Source of the DNA: Erwinia aphidicola
GTDB lineage: Bacteria; Pseudomonadota; Gammaproteobacteria; Enterobacterales; Enterobacteriaceae
Reading direction: 5' to 3'
DNA: 64,000 nt
NCBI RefSeq assembly: GCF_014773485.1
Contig: NZ_JACXBP010000001.1
Span: 248,001 to 312,000 of the forward strand
The translations under genes were made by a program, and so were the position numbers. Below the pieces are notes generated by a model, which was not told where the DNA came from, searched no databases, and worked only from the letters and a program-made list of their open reading frames with translations. Of the stretch, positions 29,481 to 38,917 are shown piece by piece; the first letter of the stretch is position 1, and each line of letters starts with the position of its first letter.

Positions 29481-30620
29481 CTACAAATAGACCCGCAGAT
29501 ACTCCGTCAGGCACAGCAGCGCCATCGCCTGGCCGTAAGGCATCGAGGTCAGCGGTACCTGGCGATAGTAGTCGAGGTCGTTGCCCATCGCGGTGCCGAA
29601 TGAGACCTGCGTCAGCTCGCCAGCATCATTAATGCGCTCAATCACTCCCTGTAACGCCCGTTCCGCCACCGGCGTATAGTCGCGGCTGATATAGCGTTTG
29701 CGTATCGCTTTCAGTATCCCGTAGGCAAACCCGGCGGTAGCGGAGGCTTCCAGATACGAGTCGCTGTCGTCGAGCAGCGTATGCCACAGCCCGCTTTCAT
29801 GCTGGCACTGCGCCAGCGCCCTGACCTGAGTCTCCAGCACCTGCAACAGATAGCGGCGCGTGGCGTGCTGTTCCGGCCAGTTCATCAGCTCAATAAAATC
29901 GGGGATGGCAATCGTCAGCCAGCTATTGCCACGCGCCCAGCGCGCTTCGGCAAAATTGTGCTGGCCGTCGAAGGTCCAGCCGTGGAACCACAGGCCGCTC
30001 TTACGATCCATCAGATACTGGGTGTGCAGCAGGAACTGGTAGGTGGCTTCCTCGACGAATTCGGGGCGGTTCAGCAGCTGGCCGATCTTTGCCAGCGGCA
30101 TCACGCTCATCATCAGCGTGTCATCCCACATCTGCTGGTGGTTCTCATTGTTATAAACCAGGTGCTGAATGCCGTGATGCTCGGTGCGCGGCATCTCATA
30201 CATCACCCACTCCGCCCAGCGCTCCAGCACCGGCAGCAGCGTCGGGTCGCGCGTCTCCTCATAGCGGCAGGCCAGCGTCAGAAACGGGCAGGCGGTGTTG
30301 ACGTTTTTGGTCGGCGTGCCTTCTGCCAGCCGGGCGCGGAACCAGTCGTCAATACGTTGCAGCGTCAGCGGGTCCCCGGTCTGCTGGTAATAGTGATACA
30401 TGCCGTACAGCCCGATGCCGTGCGTCCACTCCCAGCCCGCCCAGCCTTTGGTGTCAATCACCCGGCCATCGTCAAGGCGCAGCAGAAACTCGCCGCTTTC
30501 GTCGGTAATGCTCACCAGATTGTCGCTGACGCGGGCAATCAGTTTGCGCAGTTCGGGCTTAGGCAGCAGGAATTCGGGCTGGCGCAGCAGCGCGCTGTAC
30601 TTAACCGGGTAGACTGTCAT
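29481..30620 (-). CDS. rhiN: Unsaturated rhamnogalacturonyl hydrolase (GH105), RhiN-like
   Basis: 379 residues from the second ATG of a tandem pair (30623/30620); GGAG lies 7 bases before it. Glycoside hydrolase family 105 removes the unsaturated galacturonyl residue from rhamnogalacturonan disaccharides produced by pectin lyases. Seen: alpha/alpha-barrel motifs GWAGWEWTHGIGLYGM, the catalytic Asp region MWDDTLMMSVMPLA, EARWARGNSW and a C-terminal GTAMGNDLDYY. No signal peptide, so it acts in the cytoplasm on sugars imported by the upstream RhiT-like transporter, whose gene overlaps it by 20 bases. Confidence 0.85.
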   Translation of the reverse strand: MTVYPVKYSALLRQPEFLLPKPELRKLIARVSDNLVSITDESGEFLLRLDDGRVIDTKGWAGWEWTHGIGLYGMYHYYQQTGDPLTLQRIDDWFRARLAEGTPTKNVNTACPFLTLACRYEETRDPTLLPVLERWAEWVMYEMPRTEHHGIQHLVYNNENHQQMWDDTLMMSVMPLAKIGQLLNRPEFVEEATYQFLLHTQYLMDRKSGLWFHGWTFDGQHNFAEARWARGNSWLTIAIPDFIELMNWPEQHATRRYLLQVLETQVRALAQCQHESGLWHTLLDDSDSYLEASATAGFAYGILKAIRKRYISRDYTPVAERALQGVIERINDAGELTQVSFGTAMGNDLDYYRQVPLTSMPYGQAMALLCLTEYLRVYL

Positions 30621-32208
30621 CATGGTGCTCCTGAGGTCGGATAGCAGGGAAGGTGGGCGCCTGCGGCAGCATAGCTGCCGGAGGTTTATTACGGTTGAGG
30701 TAGCCAATATTGTTATTACCCCACAGATTTTCATAGGCCATGCCGGTCAGCGTCTCGACGGTGGCGCGTGCCTGCGCGCTTAACTGCTGAGGTACCGGCC
30801 CATCAGCCGCGCGCATTTTCAGCGTCTCTTCGCGCAGCGTGCGGTGCGTGTGCAGGTTGAGCTTAAAGCGCAGTGAGATAACAAAGCCGCAGGTCAGTAT
30901 TGCCAGCGTGCCGACGCTGAGGATAAAGATAATCGTATGGCTGACCTGCGGCAGCTGCTCTGACCTGCCGGAGACAAAGCCGGAAAGCTGCAGCACGATA
31001 CCCACCACCATCACGGCACCTGCCTGCGAGGCTTTGCGCGTCAGCGTCATGATGCCGGCAAAAATCCCCTCGCGGCGCTGGCCGGTAATCGCCTCATCGA
31101 CATCGGCAATGTAGGTGTAAATGTTCCACGGGATGTAATTGATGCCGCCGCGACCCAGCCCGGCCACTGCAGAGATCAGCACCAGCAGCGCCAGGCTGTT
31201 GCTCATTCCGGCATACCACAGCAGCGCATAAGAGAGGGAGCTGGCGGCGAACAGCGCCACCACCAGGCGGTAAGCCGGGGCCGGGCCGATACGAATGCAC
31301 AGCGGGATCATGCCGATCACCGCAATAAACTGCAGAACCGCCATGGTGCCCATCAGATTGGCAGCCAGCTGCGCACCCTGCATCAGCACAAACACCACGT
31401 ACCAGGTAAACACCGCGTTAAACACGTCCTGCGCAATATAGCCGCCGAGATACATCCCCAGATGCTGGCGGAAGATACGAATGCGCAGCGTGGAAGCCAG
31501 CTCCACATACAGCCGTTGCAGGCTCTGACGCAGGTTAAGCTGCTGTTTCTCCGCCATGGCGCGCTGCGACTCGGCCGAAAGGGCATCTGCCGGGCGCTCC
31601 CAGGTGAACGCCCACACCAGCATCAGCACGATGGCGCAGAGGGTGGAGAACACCAGGCTGGCATAGAAAAATGACACCGCATTGTCCTTGCCGAAAATCC
31701 CCAGCAGAATGCCGGGCAGAAACGCGGCGAGGATGGTTGAGAGCTGGGCCAGTGCGATGCGCGCGCCGGAAAAGCGGGTTTTCTGCTTAAAATCGTCGGT
31801 CATTTCCGGTACCAGGGTTTCATACGGCACCAGCACCATGGTGTAGACGATATCAAACGCCAGGTAGGTCAGCAGATACCACAGATAGCTCATCTCACCG
31901 ACCCACATCAGGCTGTAGCTGAATACGCCGGGAATACCGAGCAGGATGAAGAATTTACGGCGGCCAAAGCGTTTTCCCAGCCGGGTGGACCCGAAGTTGT
32001 CGGTGAGAAACCCCATCAACGGACTGATCGCCGCATCCAGCACGCGGGCAAGGGCAAAGATAAAAGTCGCTTCAATCGGCGTCATGCCGCAGAAGGTGGT
32101 ATAGAAATAGAGCAGCCAGGCGGCAGTCAGCGCCGTGGTCCCGGCACCGAGGAAATCCCCGGAGCCGTAGGCAAGGTAATTCACCAGTCCGATCTTGCGA
32201 GTGTGCAT
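30601..32208 (-). CDS. rhiT: Rhamnogalacturonide transporter, GPH family, RhiT-like
   Basis: 535 residues from the ATG at 32208 (MHTRKIGLVNYLAYGSGDFL), which has AAGGAG 8 bases upstream. Glycoside-pentoside-hexuronide:cation symporter with about 12 membrane segments, the family's N-terminal YGSGDFLGAG and the cytoplasmic loop GSTRLGKRFGRRKF. A hydrophilic C-terminal extension follows the last segment. Placed with a GH105 hydrolase gene as in the Dickeya rhiTN operon, so import of rhamnogalacturonan oligomers is the likely role. Confidence 0.82.
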   Translation of the reverse strand: MHTRKIGLVNYLAYGSGDFLGAGTTALTAAWLLYFYTTFCGMTPIEATFIFALARVLDAAISPLMGFLTDNFGSTRLGKRFGRRKFFILLGIPGVFSYSLMWVGEMSYLWYLLTYLAFDIVYTMVLVPYETLVPEMTDDFKQKTRFSGARIALAQLSTILAAFLPGILLGIFGKDNAVSFFYASLVFSTLCAIVLMLVWAFTWERPADALSAESQRAMAEKQQLNLRQSLQRLYVELASTLRIRIFRQHLGMYLGGYIAQDVFNAVFTWYVVFVLMQGAQLAANLMGTMAVLQFIAVIGMIPLCIRIGPAPAYRLVVALFAASSLSYALLWYAGMSNSLALLVLISAVAGLGRGGINYIPWNIYTYIADVDEAITGQRREGIFAGIMTLTRKASQAGAVMVVGIVLQLSGFVSGRSEQLPQVSHTIIFILSVGTLAILTCGFVISLRFKLNLHTHRTLREETLKMRAADGPVPQQLSAQARATVETLTGMAYENLWGNNNIGYLNRNKPPAAMLPQAPTFPAIRPQEHHDDSLPG

Positions 32209-32373
32209 CAGGAAAGCTCCTTTGCTGTAGGGTGGCTTCAACCACGTATTCCGGACAACTCAGACGGATGGTGGAAAAGTAGAATGTTCCCAACCATTCA
32301 ACCTTGTCATTTTTGCCAGCAAATTGAGCAGAGTGGCAAAATCACCGTGATTACCTTGCGGGATCTCTAAATT

Positions 32374-32394
32374 TATAAAACAGTGTTTCGTTTT
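32374..32394. promoter_or_regulatory. KdgR-like operator upstream of rhiTN
   Basis: TATAAAACA and TGTTTCGTTTT form an imperfect inverted repeat very close to the KdgR box consensus (AATRAAAYRNYGTTTYATT). It is about 165 bases upstream of the rhiT start, inside a 366-base gap shared with divergent hinT. It suggests pectin-derived induction. Confidence 0.6.
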
Positions 32395-32574
32395 TATCGA
32401 AAATGGCAGTTCATTGTGCGAAGCGTCACGCAAAAATAATTTTTTGACGGGCGGGCGGGGGCATAACGTCGTAAAGCCGTGCGATTAGCGAAAGAAAAGT
32501 CAGTTGCAGGTTGAAAGAAAAGGATTCTCTCGCTCATACTGCGGTAACTTATATTACGCTCAAGGACATGCAGC

Positions 32575-32925
32575 ATGGCTGAAGAAACCATTTTCAGTAA
32601 AATCATCCGCCGTGAGATCCCGGCCGACATCATTTTTCAGGATGAGCTGGTTACCGCATTTCGCGATATCTCCCCGCAGGCACCGACGCATATTCTGATT
32701 GTGCCGAATATCTTAATCCCTACCGCCAATGATGTTGGCGCCGCGCATGAAGCTGCGCTGGGGCGCATGATGACGGTTGCGGCGAAAATCGCTAAAGATC
32801 AGGGCATCGCCGAAGATGGCTATCGCCTGATCATGAACTGCAATAAGCACGGGGGTCAGGAGGTGTATCACATCCACCTGCACCTGCTCGGCGGCCGTCC
32901 TTTAGGCCCAATGCTGGCGTCCTGA
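32575..32925 (+). CDS. hinT: HIT-family purine nucleoside phosphoramidase HinT
   Basis: 116 residues (E. coli 119). Hydrolyses adenosine 5'-phosphoramidates. The histidine triad is HIHLHLL near residue 100, with the preceding [14 protein letters not shown]. Start preceded by AAGGA at 8 bases. First of the hinT-ycfL-lpoB-thiK-nagZ-ycfP run. Confidence 0.97.
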   Translation: MAEETIFSKIIRREIPADIIFQDELVTAFRDISPQAPTHILIVPNILIPTANDVGAAHEAALGRMMTVAAKIAKDQGIAEDGYRLIMNCNKHGGQEVYHIHLHLLGGRPLGPMLAS

Positions 32926-32951
32926 ACGCCAACGACTACGGACACAAATCT

Positions 32952-33320
32952 ATGCGGGCAAGCGTAACGGCACTCACGTTACTGGTAGCGTTAGCCGGAT
33001 GCAGCAGCGAGCGCACCACCATCAATACCTCACAGTCGTTAGTGATGGAGTCGGCCGTGCTGTCGGCGGGCATTACCACCGATGAACCGAATATTGGCGA
33101 AAGGGAAGGGCAGCAGCGCGCCACCACCGTGCTGTTTAATCAGCAGGAAAAGCCGGTTCAGGTCACTTATCGCTTCTACTGGTATGATGATAAAGGGTTA
33201 GAGATCTTACCTTTTGAACGCCCGCGCACGGTGACAGTACCCGCGCATGGTAAAGCCGACATCTCATCCCAAACCGGTAATCTGACGGCGAGCAAAGTTC
33301 GTCTCTACCTGTATCTGTAA
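32952..33320 (+). CDS. ycfL: YcfL family periplasmic lipoprotein
   Basis: 122 residues. Lipoprotein signal peptide with lipobox LAGC, Cys17. The body (TVLFNQQEKPVQVTYRFYWY, then LEILPFERPRTVTVPAHGKA) is the YcfL fold of Ig-like beta character. Function unknown; always next to lpoB in enterobacteria. Confidence 0.93.
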   Translation: MRASVTALTLLVALAGCSSERTTINTSQSLVMESAVLSAGITTDEPNIGEREGQQRATTVLFNQQEKPVQVTYRFYWYDDKGLEILPFERPRTVTVPAHGKADISSQTGNLTASKVRLYLYL

Positions 33321-33330
33321 GGAGTTAAGT

Positions 33331-33933
33331 GTGAACAGGAATATCTTTAAGCTCTCAGGCGTGCTGCTACTGGCGCTGATTCTGAGCGGCTGTATCAACA
33401 ATCAACAGCAGCAGCAGCCTGAGCAACCCGCCAAGGTTGAGCCCGTGCAGCCGCCGGTAACCGTGCCGGAGCAGCCAAAACCGGAACCGGGCCAGAACGT
33501 ACCGCAGCCGCCAAAAATGCAGACCATCAACTGGCCTGCCAGCGTATCACCGCTGGTGGCGCAGATGCTGAAAGCAGACGGCGTCACGGCGGGCAGCGTA
33601 CTGCTGGTGGATAACGTGAAGAACAGCACTAACGGCAGCCTGCAGAGCGCGAAAGCGACCGCGGCGCTGCAAAGCTCGCTGGCGAACAACGCGCAGTTTA
33701 CCCTCGTCACCTCGCAGCAGCTGGCGGTAGCGAAACAGACGCTGGGGCTCTCCGCAGAGGACAGTCTGGTGTCGCGCAGCAAAGCGATTGGCCTGGCGCG
33801 CTATGTCGGCGCCCAGTACGTGCTGTACAGCAATGCCGAAGGTGACGTGAAGTCACCGACGCTGCAGATGCAGCTGATGCTGGTGCAGACCGGCGAAATT
33901 ATCTGGTCAGGCAGCGGTGCCGTCCAGCACTGA
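33331..33933 (+). CDS. lpoB: Penicillin-binding protein activator LpoB
   Basis: 200 residues from a GTG start with AAGGAG upstream. Outer-membrane lipoprotein (lipobox LSGC, Cys21) that reaches through the murein to activate PBP1b. A Gln/Pro-rich flexible linker (NNQQQQQPEQ ... PEQPKPEPGQ, residues ~22-65) precedes the globular domain (MLKADGVTAGSVLLVDNVKN). Its last 17 bases overlap thiK. Confidence 0.95.
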   Translation: MNRNIFKLSGVLLLALILSGCINNQQQQQPEQPAKVEPVQPPVTVPEQPKPEPGQNVPQPPKMQTINWPASVSPLVAQMLKADGVTAGSVLLVDNVKNSTNGSLQSAKATAALQSSLANNAQFTLVTSQQLAVAKQTLGLSAEDSLVSRSKAIGLARYVGAQYVLYSNAEGDVKSPTLQMQLMLVQTGEIIWSGSGAVQH

Positions 33934-34765
33934 TCCCGCGCTCGACAGGCTGATCGGGCAACAGTTTCCGGCGGCGAGTGCCGCCGGTTCCTTTTCTGCG
34001 CTCAGCGGATTGAGCGGCTACAGCGTGCAGGTCTCGCTGGACGATCGCAAATTTCTGGCACGGCGGGCAGCCAGCGGGCAGACCATGCCGGGGGTTGACC
34101 GCCAGCGCGAATATCGTCTGCTGCGTAAACTGGCCGCCAGTGGCCTGACGCCTGGTGTACACGGCAGGAATAGCGACTGGCTGCTGCTGGGGTGGCAGCC
34201 AGGCGAAGTGTTGAGCGCCGGGCAGCTGGACAGCTGGCTGGAGGGGCTGGTGGATGAGGTTGTCAGCTTACATCACCAGCCGCTGAGCGGTTATCGCCTG
34301 CAGCTGATGCCGCTGCTGATGGATTACTGGCAGCGCAGCCAGCCGCAGCGCCGCACCGTTCAGTGGCTGCGCGCGCTGCGGCAGCTGCAGCGTCAGGGTC
34401 AACCGCATCCGCTGCGGCTGGCGGTGCTGCATATGGATCTCCACTGCGGAAATCTGGTCGCCGAAGGCAGCCGGCTGCGCTTTATTGACTGGGAGTACGC
34501 AGCGGATGGCGATGTGGCGCTGGAGCTGGCCGCCATCATCAGCGCCAATGGGCTGGACGGCGCGCAGCAACAGCGGCTTATTACCCGTTATGCGACGCGT
34601 CAGCAGCTGAACATTGACGCGCTGAGCGGCCAGATCCAGCGCTGGCAGCCGTGGCTGTCTCTGCTGGCGACCAGCTGGTACGAGCTGCGGGCGCAGCAGA
34701 GCGGTGAACAACATTTTTATACGCTGGCAGCAGAAGGCTGGCAGCAACGACAGAACAAGAGGTGA
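33917..34765 (+). CDS. thiK: Thiamine kinase ThiK
   Basis: 282 residues from a GTG inside the end of lpoB; the N terminus (ALDRLIGQQFPAAS) aligns with E. coli ThiK (274). Aminoglycoside-phosphotransferase fold with the Brenner-type motif VLHMDLHCGNLV and the metal site RFIDWEYAADGDVALEL. Phosphorylates salvaged thiamine. More divergent than its neighbours, as is usual for ThiK. Confidence 0.9.
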   Translation: MPSSTDPALDRLIGQQFPAASAAGSFSALSGLSGYSVQVSLDDRKFLARRAASGQTMPGVDRQREYRLLRKLAASGLTPGVHGRNSDWLLLGWQPGEVLSAGQLDSWLEGLVDEVVSLHHQPLSGYRLQLMPLLMDYWQRSQPQRRTVQWLRALRQLQRQGQPHPLRLAVLHMDLHCGNLVAEGSRLRFIDWEYAADGDVALELAAIISANGLDGAQQQRLITRYATRQQLNIDALSGQIQRWQPWLSLLATSWYELRAQQSGEQHFYTLAAEGWQQRQNKR

Positions 34766-34768
34766 AGT

Positions 34769-35800
34769 GTGGGACCGGTAATGTTAGATGTGCTCGGCTG
34801 CGAGCTGGATGCGGAAGAGCGTGAGATTTTACAGCATCCGCTGGTAGGGGGGCTGATCCTGTTTAGCCGCAACTATCATGACCCGGCGCAGCTGCGTGAG
34901 CTGGTACGGCAGATCCGCAGCGCCTCGCGCAACCGGCTGGTGGTGGCAGTGGACCAGGAAGGCGGCCGCGTGCAGCGTTTCCGCGACGGCTTTACCCGTC
35001 TGCCGGCGATGCAGGCGTTTGCTGCGCTGAATGATGCGGCCAGCGCGGAACAGCTGGCGCAGCAGGCAGGCTGGCTGATGGCCTCGGAGATGATCGCCAT
35101 GGACATCGACATCAGTTTTGCCCCGGTGCTGGATATCGGCCACGGTAGCGCGGCGATTGGCGAGCGCTCTTTCCACGAAGACCCGGCAATTGCCCTGCAA
35201 ATGGCGCGCTGTTTTATTCGCGGCATGCATGATGCCGGCATGAAGACCACCGGAAAACATTTTCCCGGACATGGTGCCGTCAGTGCGGACTCGCATAAAG
35301 AGACACCGCGAGATACGCGCAGCGAGGCGGAGATCCGCCATCATGATATGCCGATCTTTCAGCAGCTGATCGCCGAGCAGGCGCTGGACGCTATTATGCC
35401 TGCCCATGTTATCTATACTGAAGTCGATGCGCGCCCGGCCAGCGGCTCATCACACTGGCTGAAAACGGTACTGCGTAAGGAGCTGGGCTTTAACGGGGTG
35501 ATCTTCTCTGACGATTTGTCGATGGAAGGCGCGGCGATTATGGGCAGCTACGCAGAGCGTGGCCAGGCGGCGCTGGATGCCGGTTGCGATATGATTCTGG
35601 TGTGTAATAACCGCGCAGGCGCGGTCAGCGTGCTGGATAACCTGTCGCCGATCAATGCAGAAAGGGTCGCTCAGCTCTACCATCGGGGAACCTTTACCCG
35701 TCAGCAACTGCAGGAATCGTCGCGCTGGAAGGAGACGAGCAACGCGTTAAATACGCTGCAGGAGCGCTGGCTGGCCCATAAAGCGGCTGCGGGCATCTGA
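34769..35800 (+). CDS. nagZ: Beta-N-acetylglucosaminidase NagZ
   Basis: 343 residues, GTG start 3 bases after thiK. Family GH3 cytoplasmic enzyme that removes GlcNAc from anhydro-muropeptides during wall recycling, producing the AmpC-inducing fragments. The catalytic loop [19 protein letters not shown] (His/Asp) and the nucleophile in [10 protein letters not shown] are visible. Confidence 0.97.
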   Translation: MGPVMLDVLGCELDAEEREILQHPLVGGLILFSRNYHDPAQLRELVRQIRSASRNRLVVAVDQEGGRVQRFRDGFTRLPAMQAFAALNDAASAEQLAQQAGWLMASEMIAMDIDISFAPVLDIGHGSAAIGERSFHEDPAIALQMARCFIRGMHDAGMKTTGKHFPGHGAVSADSHKETPRDTRSEAEIRHHDMPIFQQLIAEQALDAIMPAHVIYTEVDARPASGSSHWLKTVLRKELGFNGVIFSDDLSMEGAAIMGSYAERGQAALDAGCDMILVCNNRAGAVSVLDNLSPINAERVAQLYHRGTFTRQQLQESSRWKETSNALNTLQERWLAHKAAAGI

Positions 35801-35838
35801 CAACAGGCTGCCCGTGGCGAATCACAATGAGGATGACG

Positions 35839-36381
35839 ATGATTATCTATCTGCATGGTTTTGATTCAAACAGCCCGGGCAATCACGAAAAAGTGTTGCA
35901 GCTTCAGTTCATCGACCCGGACGTGCGCCTGCTCAGCTACAGCACCCGCCATCCTAAACATGATATGCAGCATCTGCTCAAAGAAACCGACAAGATGCTG
36001 CGTCAGAGCGACGACGATCGCCCGCTGATTTGCGGCGTGGGGCTGGGGGGTTATTGGGCCGAGCGTATTGGCTTTCTCTGCAATGTGCGCCAGGTGATGT
36101 TTAACCCCAATCTGTGGCCGAATGAAGTGATGGACGGCAAGATTGATCGTCCGGAAGAGTACCTGGATATTGCCACCAAGTGCGTCAGCCACTTTCGCGA
36201 ACAGAATCGCCAGCGCGGGCTGGTGTTTCTCTCCCGCCATGACGATGCGCTCGACAGCACCCGCAGCGCGCAGGCCTTACACCACTATTACGAAGTGGTG
36301 TGGGATGAAGTTGAGGGCCACAAGTTCCGTAACATCTCCCACCATCTGCCGCGCATTAACGCCTTCAAAACACTCGGTTAA
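35839..36381 (+). CDS. ycfP: YcfP, UPF0227 alpha/beta-hydrolase-like protein
   Basis: 180 residues from the ATG at 35839 ([20 protein letters not shown]), same as E. coli; GAGG lies 6 bases upstream. The alpha/beta hydrolase elbow is [12 protein letters not shown], with Gly in place of the usual nucleophile Ser, so catalysis is doubtful. Role unknown; linked to nagZ in all relatives. Confidence 0.93.
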   Translation: MIIYLHGFDSNSPGNHEKVLQLQFIDPDVRLLSYSTRHPKHDMQHLLKETDKMLRQSDDDRPLICGVGLGGYWAERIGFLCNVRQVMFNPNLWPNEVMDGKIDRPEEYLDIATKCVSHFREQNRQRGLVFLSRHDDALDSTRSAQALHHYYEVVWDEVEGHKFRNISHHLPRINAFKTLG

Positions 36382-36480
36382 ATCGCCGCACCCGGCGTCA
36401 CATCCAGCCGCTGAAGCCCGCTAAAGTGCGGGCTGATTTTGTGGTCTTTATTCGTACTATTCTTAGTTTTGCTAATAACA

Positions 36481-36494
36481 TTGACCAGGATCAA
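36481..36494 (+). promoter_or_regulatory. FNR-binding site upstream of ndh
   Basis: TTGAC-CAGG-ATCAA matches the FNR consensus TTGAT-N4-ATCAA at 9 of 10 positions, 134 bases upstream of ndh. E. coli ndh is repressed by FNR without oxygen, so conservation is expected. Confidence 0.8.
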
Positions 36495-36627
36495 TTTTCT
36501 TATAGCAGATGATTTCCTCCGTGTTATTCTGACCCCAGCTCGCGAATTAATATCGCCAACCCTATGTTAATTAAGGTTATTTATTTAACTTTTAATTAAC
36601 GATTGGTTCACTTTTACAGGGGGTCGT

Positions 36628-37932
36628 TTGACAACACCTATGAAGAAAATTGTGATTATCGGCGGAGGTGCCGGGGGACTTGAACTGGCTACTCAGCTCG
36701 GCCATAAGCTGGGCCGCAAGAAGAAAGCCCAGATTACCCTGGTCGACCGCAACCATAGCCATTTATGGAAGCCGTTGCTGCATGAAGTCGCCACCGGATC
36801 GCTGGATGAAGGCATCGACGGTCTGAGCTATCTGGCTCATGCCCACAAGCATGGCTTCAGCTTCCAGCTTGGCACCTTGACCAACCTCGACCGCGAAAAT
36901 AGCCGCCTGCAGCTGGCGGAAATCCGCGATGCGCAGGGTGAAGTGCTGGTACCGGAACGCGAGCTGGCCTACGATACGCTGGTGATGGCGCTGGGCAGTA
37001 CCTCAAACGACTTCGGTACGCCGGGCGTGAAGGATAACTGTATCTTCCTCGATAACCCGCACCAGGCGCGCCGTTTCCACAACGAAATGCTGAACCTGTT
37101 CCTGAAGTTTTCTGCCAGCGAAGGCACGCAGGAGAAGGTCAATATCGCTATCGTTGGCGGCGGTGCCACCGGCGTAGAGCTGTCAGCCGAGCTGCACAAC
37201 GCGGTTAAGCAGCTACACAGCTATGGTTATAAAGGTCTGGATAACCAGGCGCTGAACGTCACGCTGGTGGAAGCCGGTGAGCGCATTCTGCCTGCGCTGC
37301 CGCCGCGTATCTCCAGCGCCGCCCACCAGGAACTGAGCAAAATCGGCGTGCGCGTTCTGACGCAAACCATGGTGACCAGCGCAGACAAGAAAGGCCTGAA
37401 CACCAAGTCCGGCGAATTTATCGAAGCTGACCTGATGGTCTGGGCAGCGGGCATCAAAGCACCGGACTTTATGAAAGATCTGGGCGGTCTGGAAACCAAC
37501 CGCATCAACCAGCTGGTGGTTGAGCCAACGCTGCAAACCACGCGCGACCCGAATATCTACGCGATTGGCGACTGCGCTTCCTGCGCGCTGCCGTCCGGGG
37601 GTTTTGTGCCGCCGCGTGCGCAGTCCGCGCACCAGATGGCTTCCCGCGTGCTGGCCAACATTCTGGCAGAGATGAAAGGGCAGCCGCAGAAGCCCTACGT
37701 CTATAAAGATCATGGCTCGCTGGTCTCCCTGTCCCGTTTCAGCACCGTGGGTAGCCTGATGGGTAACCTGATGCGCGGTTCAATGATGGTCGAAGGGCGC
37801 ATTGCGCGTTTCGTTTACATCTCACTGTATCGTATGCACCAGGTGGCGCTGCACGGCTACTTTAAAACCGGTCTGATGATGCTGGTGGGCAGTATTAACC
37901 GTGTGATCCGTCCACGAATGAAGCTGCATTAA
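36628..37932 (+). CDS. ndh: NADH:quinone oxidoreductase type II (NDH-2)
   Basis: 434 residues from a TTG start ([13 protein letters not shown]), the same start codon used by E. coli ndh. FAD-binding [14 protein letters not shown] at the N terminus, NAD-binding [15 protein letters not shown] in the middle, a C-terminal membrane-attachment region rich in aromatic and basic residues. Non-proton-pumping NADH oxidation during aerobic growth. Confidence 0.97.
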   Translation: MTTPMKKIVIIGGGAGGLELATQLGHKLGRKKKAQITLVDRNHSHLWKPLLHEVATGSLDEGIDGLSYLAHAHKHGFSFQLGTLTNLDRENSRLQLAEIRDAQGEVLVPERELAYDTLVMALGSTSNDFGTPGVKDNCIFLDNPHQARRFHNEMLNLFLKFSASEGTQEKVNIAIVGGGATGVELSAELHNAVKQLHSYGYKGLDNQALNVTLVEAGERILPALPPRISSAAHQELSKIGVRVLTQTMVTSADKKGLNTKSGEFIEADLMVWAAGIKAPDFMKDLGGLETNRINQLVVEPTLQTTRDPNIYAIGDCASCALPSGGFVPPRAQSAHQMASRVLANILAEMKGQPQKPYVYKDHGSLVSLSRFSTVGSLMGNLMRGSMMVEGRIARFVYISLYRMHQVALHGYFKTGLMMLVGSINRVIRPRMKLH

Positions 37933-37954
37933 TCCCGCCGCTTTCTGTAAAATA

Positions 37955-37990
37955 AACGGCTTATAGTGCCACCAGCTATAAGCCGTTGTT
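37955..37990 (+). terminator. Hairpin terminator after ndh
   Basis: AACGGCTTATAG and CTATAAGCCGTT form a perfect 12-bp stem with a 9-base loop, 22 bases after the ndh stop. The trailing T-tract is short (GTT), so termination may be partial. Confidence 0.7.
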
Positions 37991-38212
37991 CTGATACCGC
38001 CGTCTGAACCCCCCGTTAAGAACTCTCTTAAAAGCTTTCTCTTATCATGCGCTGGCCCTTTTTCTTCCAGTATTCTTATTGTCACATTCGCTCACACAAC
38101 GCAAACTCAAGACTCATTACCACGGCGCGTCGCGCACGCCGGGAATGCCGTAGCTGTTACAGGACGTCTCAGCAGGCAATCATGCGCGGTAACAATTTCA
38201 GGAGGTTTTCCT

Positions 38213-38752
38213 GTGAATAAATCAATGTTAGCGGGTATTGGCATCGGTGTAGCAGCCGCCCTGGGTGTGGCCGCTGTGGCAAGTATGAACGTGTTCGATC
38301 GCGGACCGCAGTACGCGCAGGTGCTCTCTGCAACGCCAATCAAAGAGACGCTGAAGAACCCTCGTCAGGAGTGCCGCAACGTTACGCTGACGCATCGTCG
38401 CGCCGTGCAGGATGAAAATCGCATTGCCGGTTCAGTGCTGGGCGCGGTAGCGGGCGGGGTACTGGGTCACCAGTTTGGTGGCGGTCGTGGTCGCGATGTG
38501 GCAACGGTAGCGGGTGCGCTGGCCGGCGGCTACGGTGGTAATCAGGTGCAGGGCGCCCTGCAGGATCGCGATACTTACACCACTTCCGAGCAGCGCTGCA
38601 AAACCGTTTACGACAAGCAGGAAAAGATGCTGGGCTATGACGTCACCTATAAAATTGGTGACCAGCAGGGTAAAATCCGCATGGAAAACGACCCAGGCAC
38701 GCGCATCCCGCTCGATAATAACGGCCAGCTGGTGCTGAGCGACAAAGCGTAA
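38213..38752 (+). CDS. ycfJ: YcfJ, glycine-zipper surface protein
   Basis: 179 residues from a GTG start with AGGAGG upstream. N-terminal hydrophobic segment (MLAGIGIGVAAALGVAAVA), a glycine-zipper 2TM domain (GSVLGAVAGGVLGHQFGGG, then VAGALAGGYGGNQVQGAL) and a C-terminal domain with two conserved Cys (QECRNVT, QRCKTVY). Probably an envelope stress protein of outer-membrane association; precise role unknown. Confidence 0.93.
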   Translation: MNKSMLAGIGIGVAAALGVAAVASMNVFDRGPQYAQVLSATPIKETLKNPRQECRNVTLTHRRAVQDENRIAGSVLGAVAGGVLGHQFGGGRGRDVATVAGALAGGYGGNQVQGALQDRDTYTTSEQRCKTVYDKQEKMLGYDVTYKIGDQQGKIRMENDPGTRIPLDNNGQLVLSDKA

Positions 38753-38774
38753 TAGCATCCTGGCGCGCTGTTTT

Positions 38775-38809
38775 GTAGGGGCGGACCTTTGGTTAAGGTT
38801 CGCCCCTAC
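38775..38809. repeat. Palindromic intergenic repeat, copy 1
   Basis: GTAGGGGCG...CGCCCCTAC outer stem and ACCTT/AAGGT inner stem with a TGGTT loop. It is in the ycfJ-mfd gap, paired with a related copy 60 bases further on. Member of the family described under 52267 and 58194. Confidence 0.65.
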
Positions 38810-38869
38810 TGTTTGGGCCAACCTGAAAAGCGGTCGGCCCCGACAATATTCAGGTTATCGGCATCCCCT

Positions 38870-38899
38870 GTAGGGCGGACCCTTTTTTCGGTCCGCCCT
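38870..38899. repeat. Palindromic intergenic repeat, copy 2 (possible mfd terminator)
   Basis: AGGGCGGACC / GGTCCGCCCT (10 bp) around CTTTTTTC. On the minus strand the loop reads GAAAAAAG, like the other copies. It lies 18 bases past the mfd stop, but there is no T-run after the stem on the minus strand. Confidence 0.65.
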
Positions 38900-38917
38900 T
38901 ATTGTTGGTAACATGAG

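Noticed and set aside
29781-30644. 287-codon plus-strand frame opposite rhiN
   Set aside because: Shadow frame of a recognised GH105 gene.
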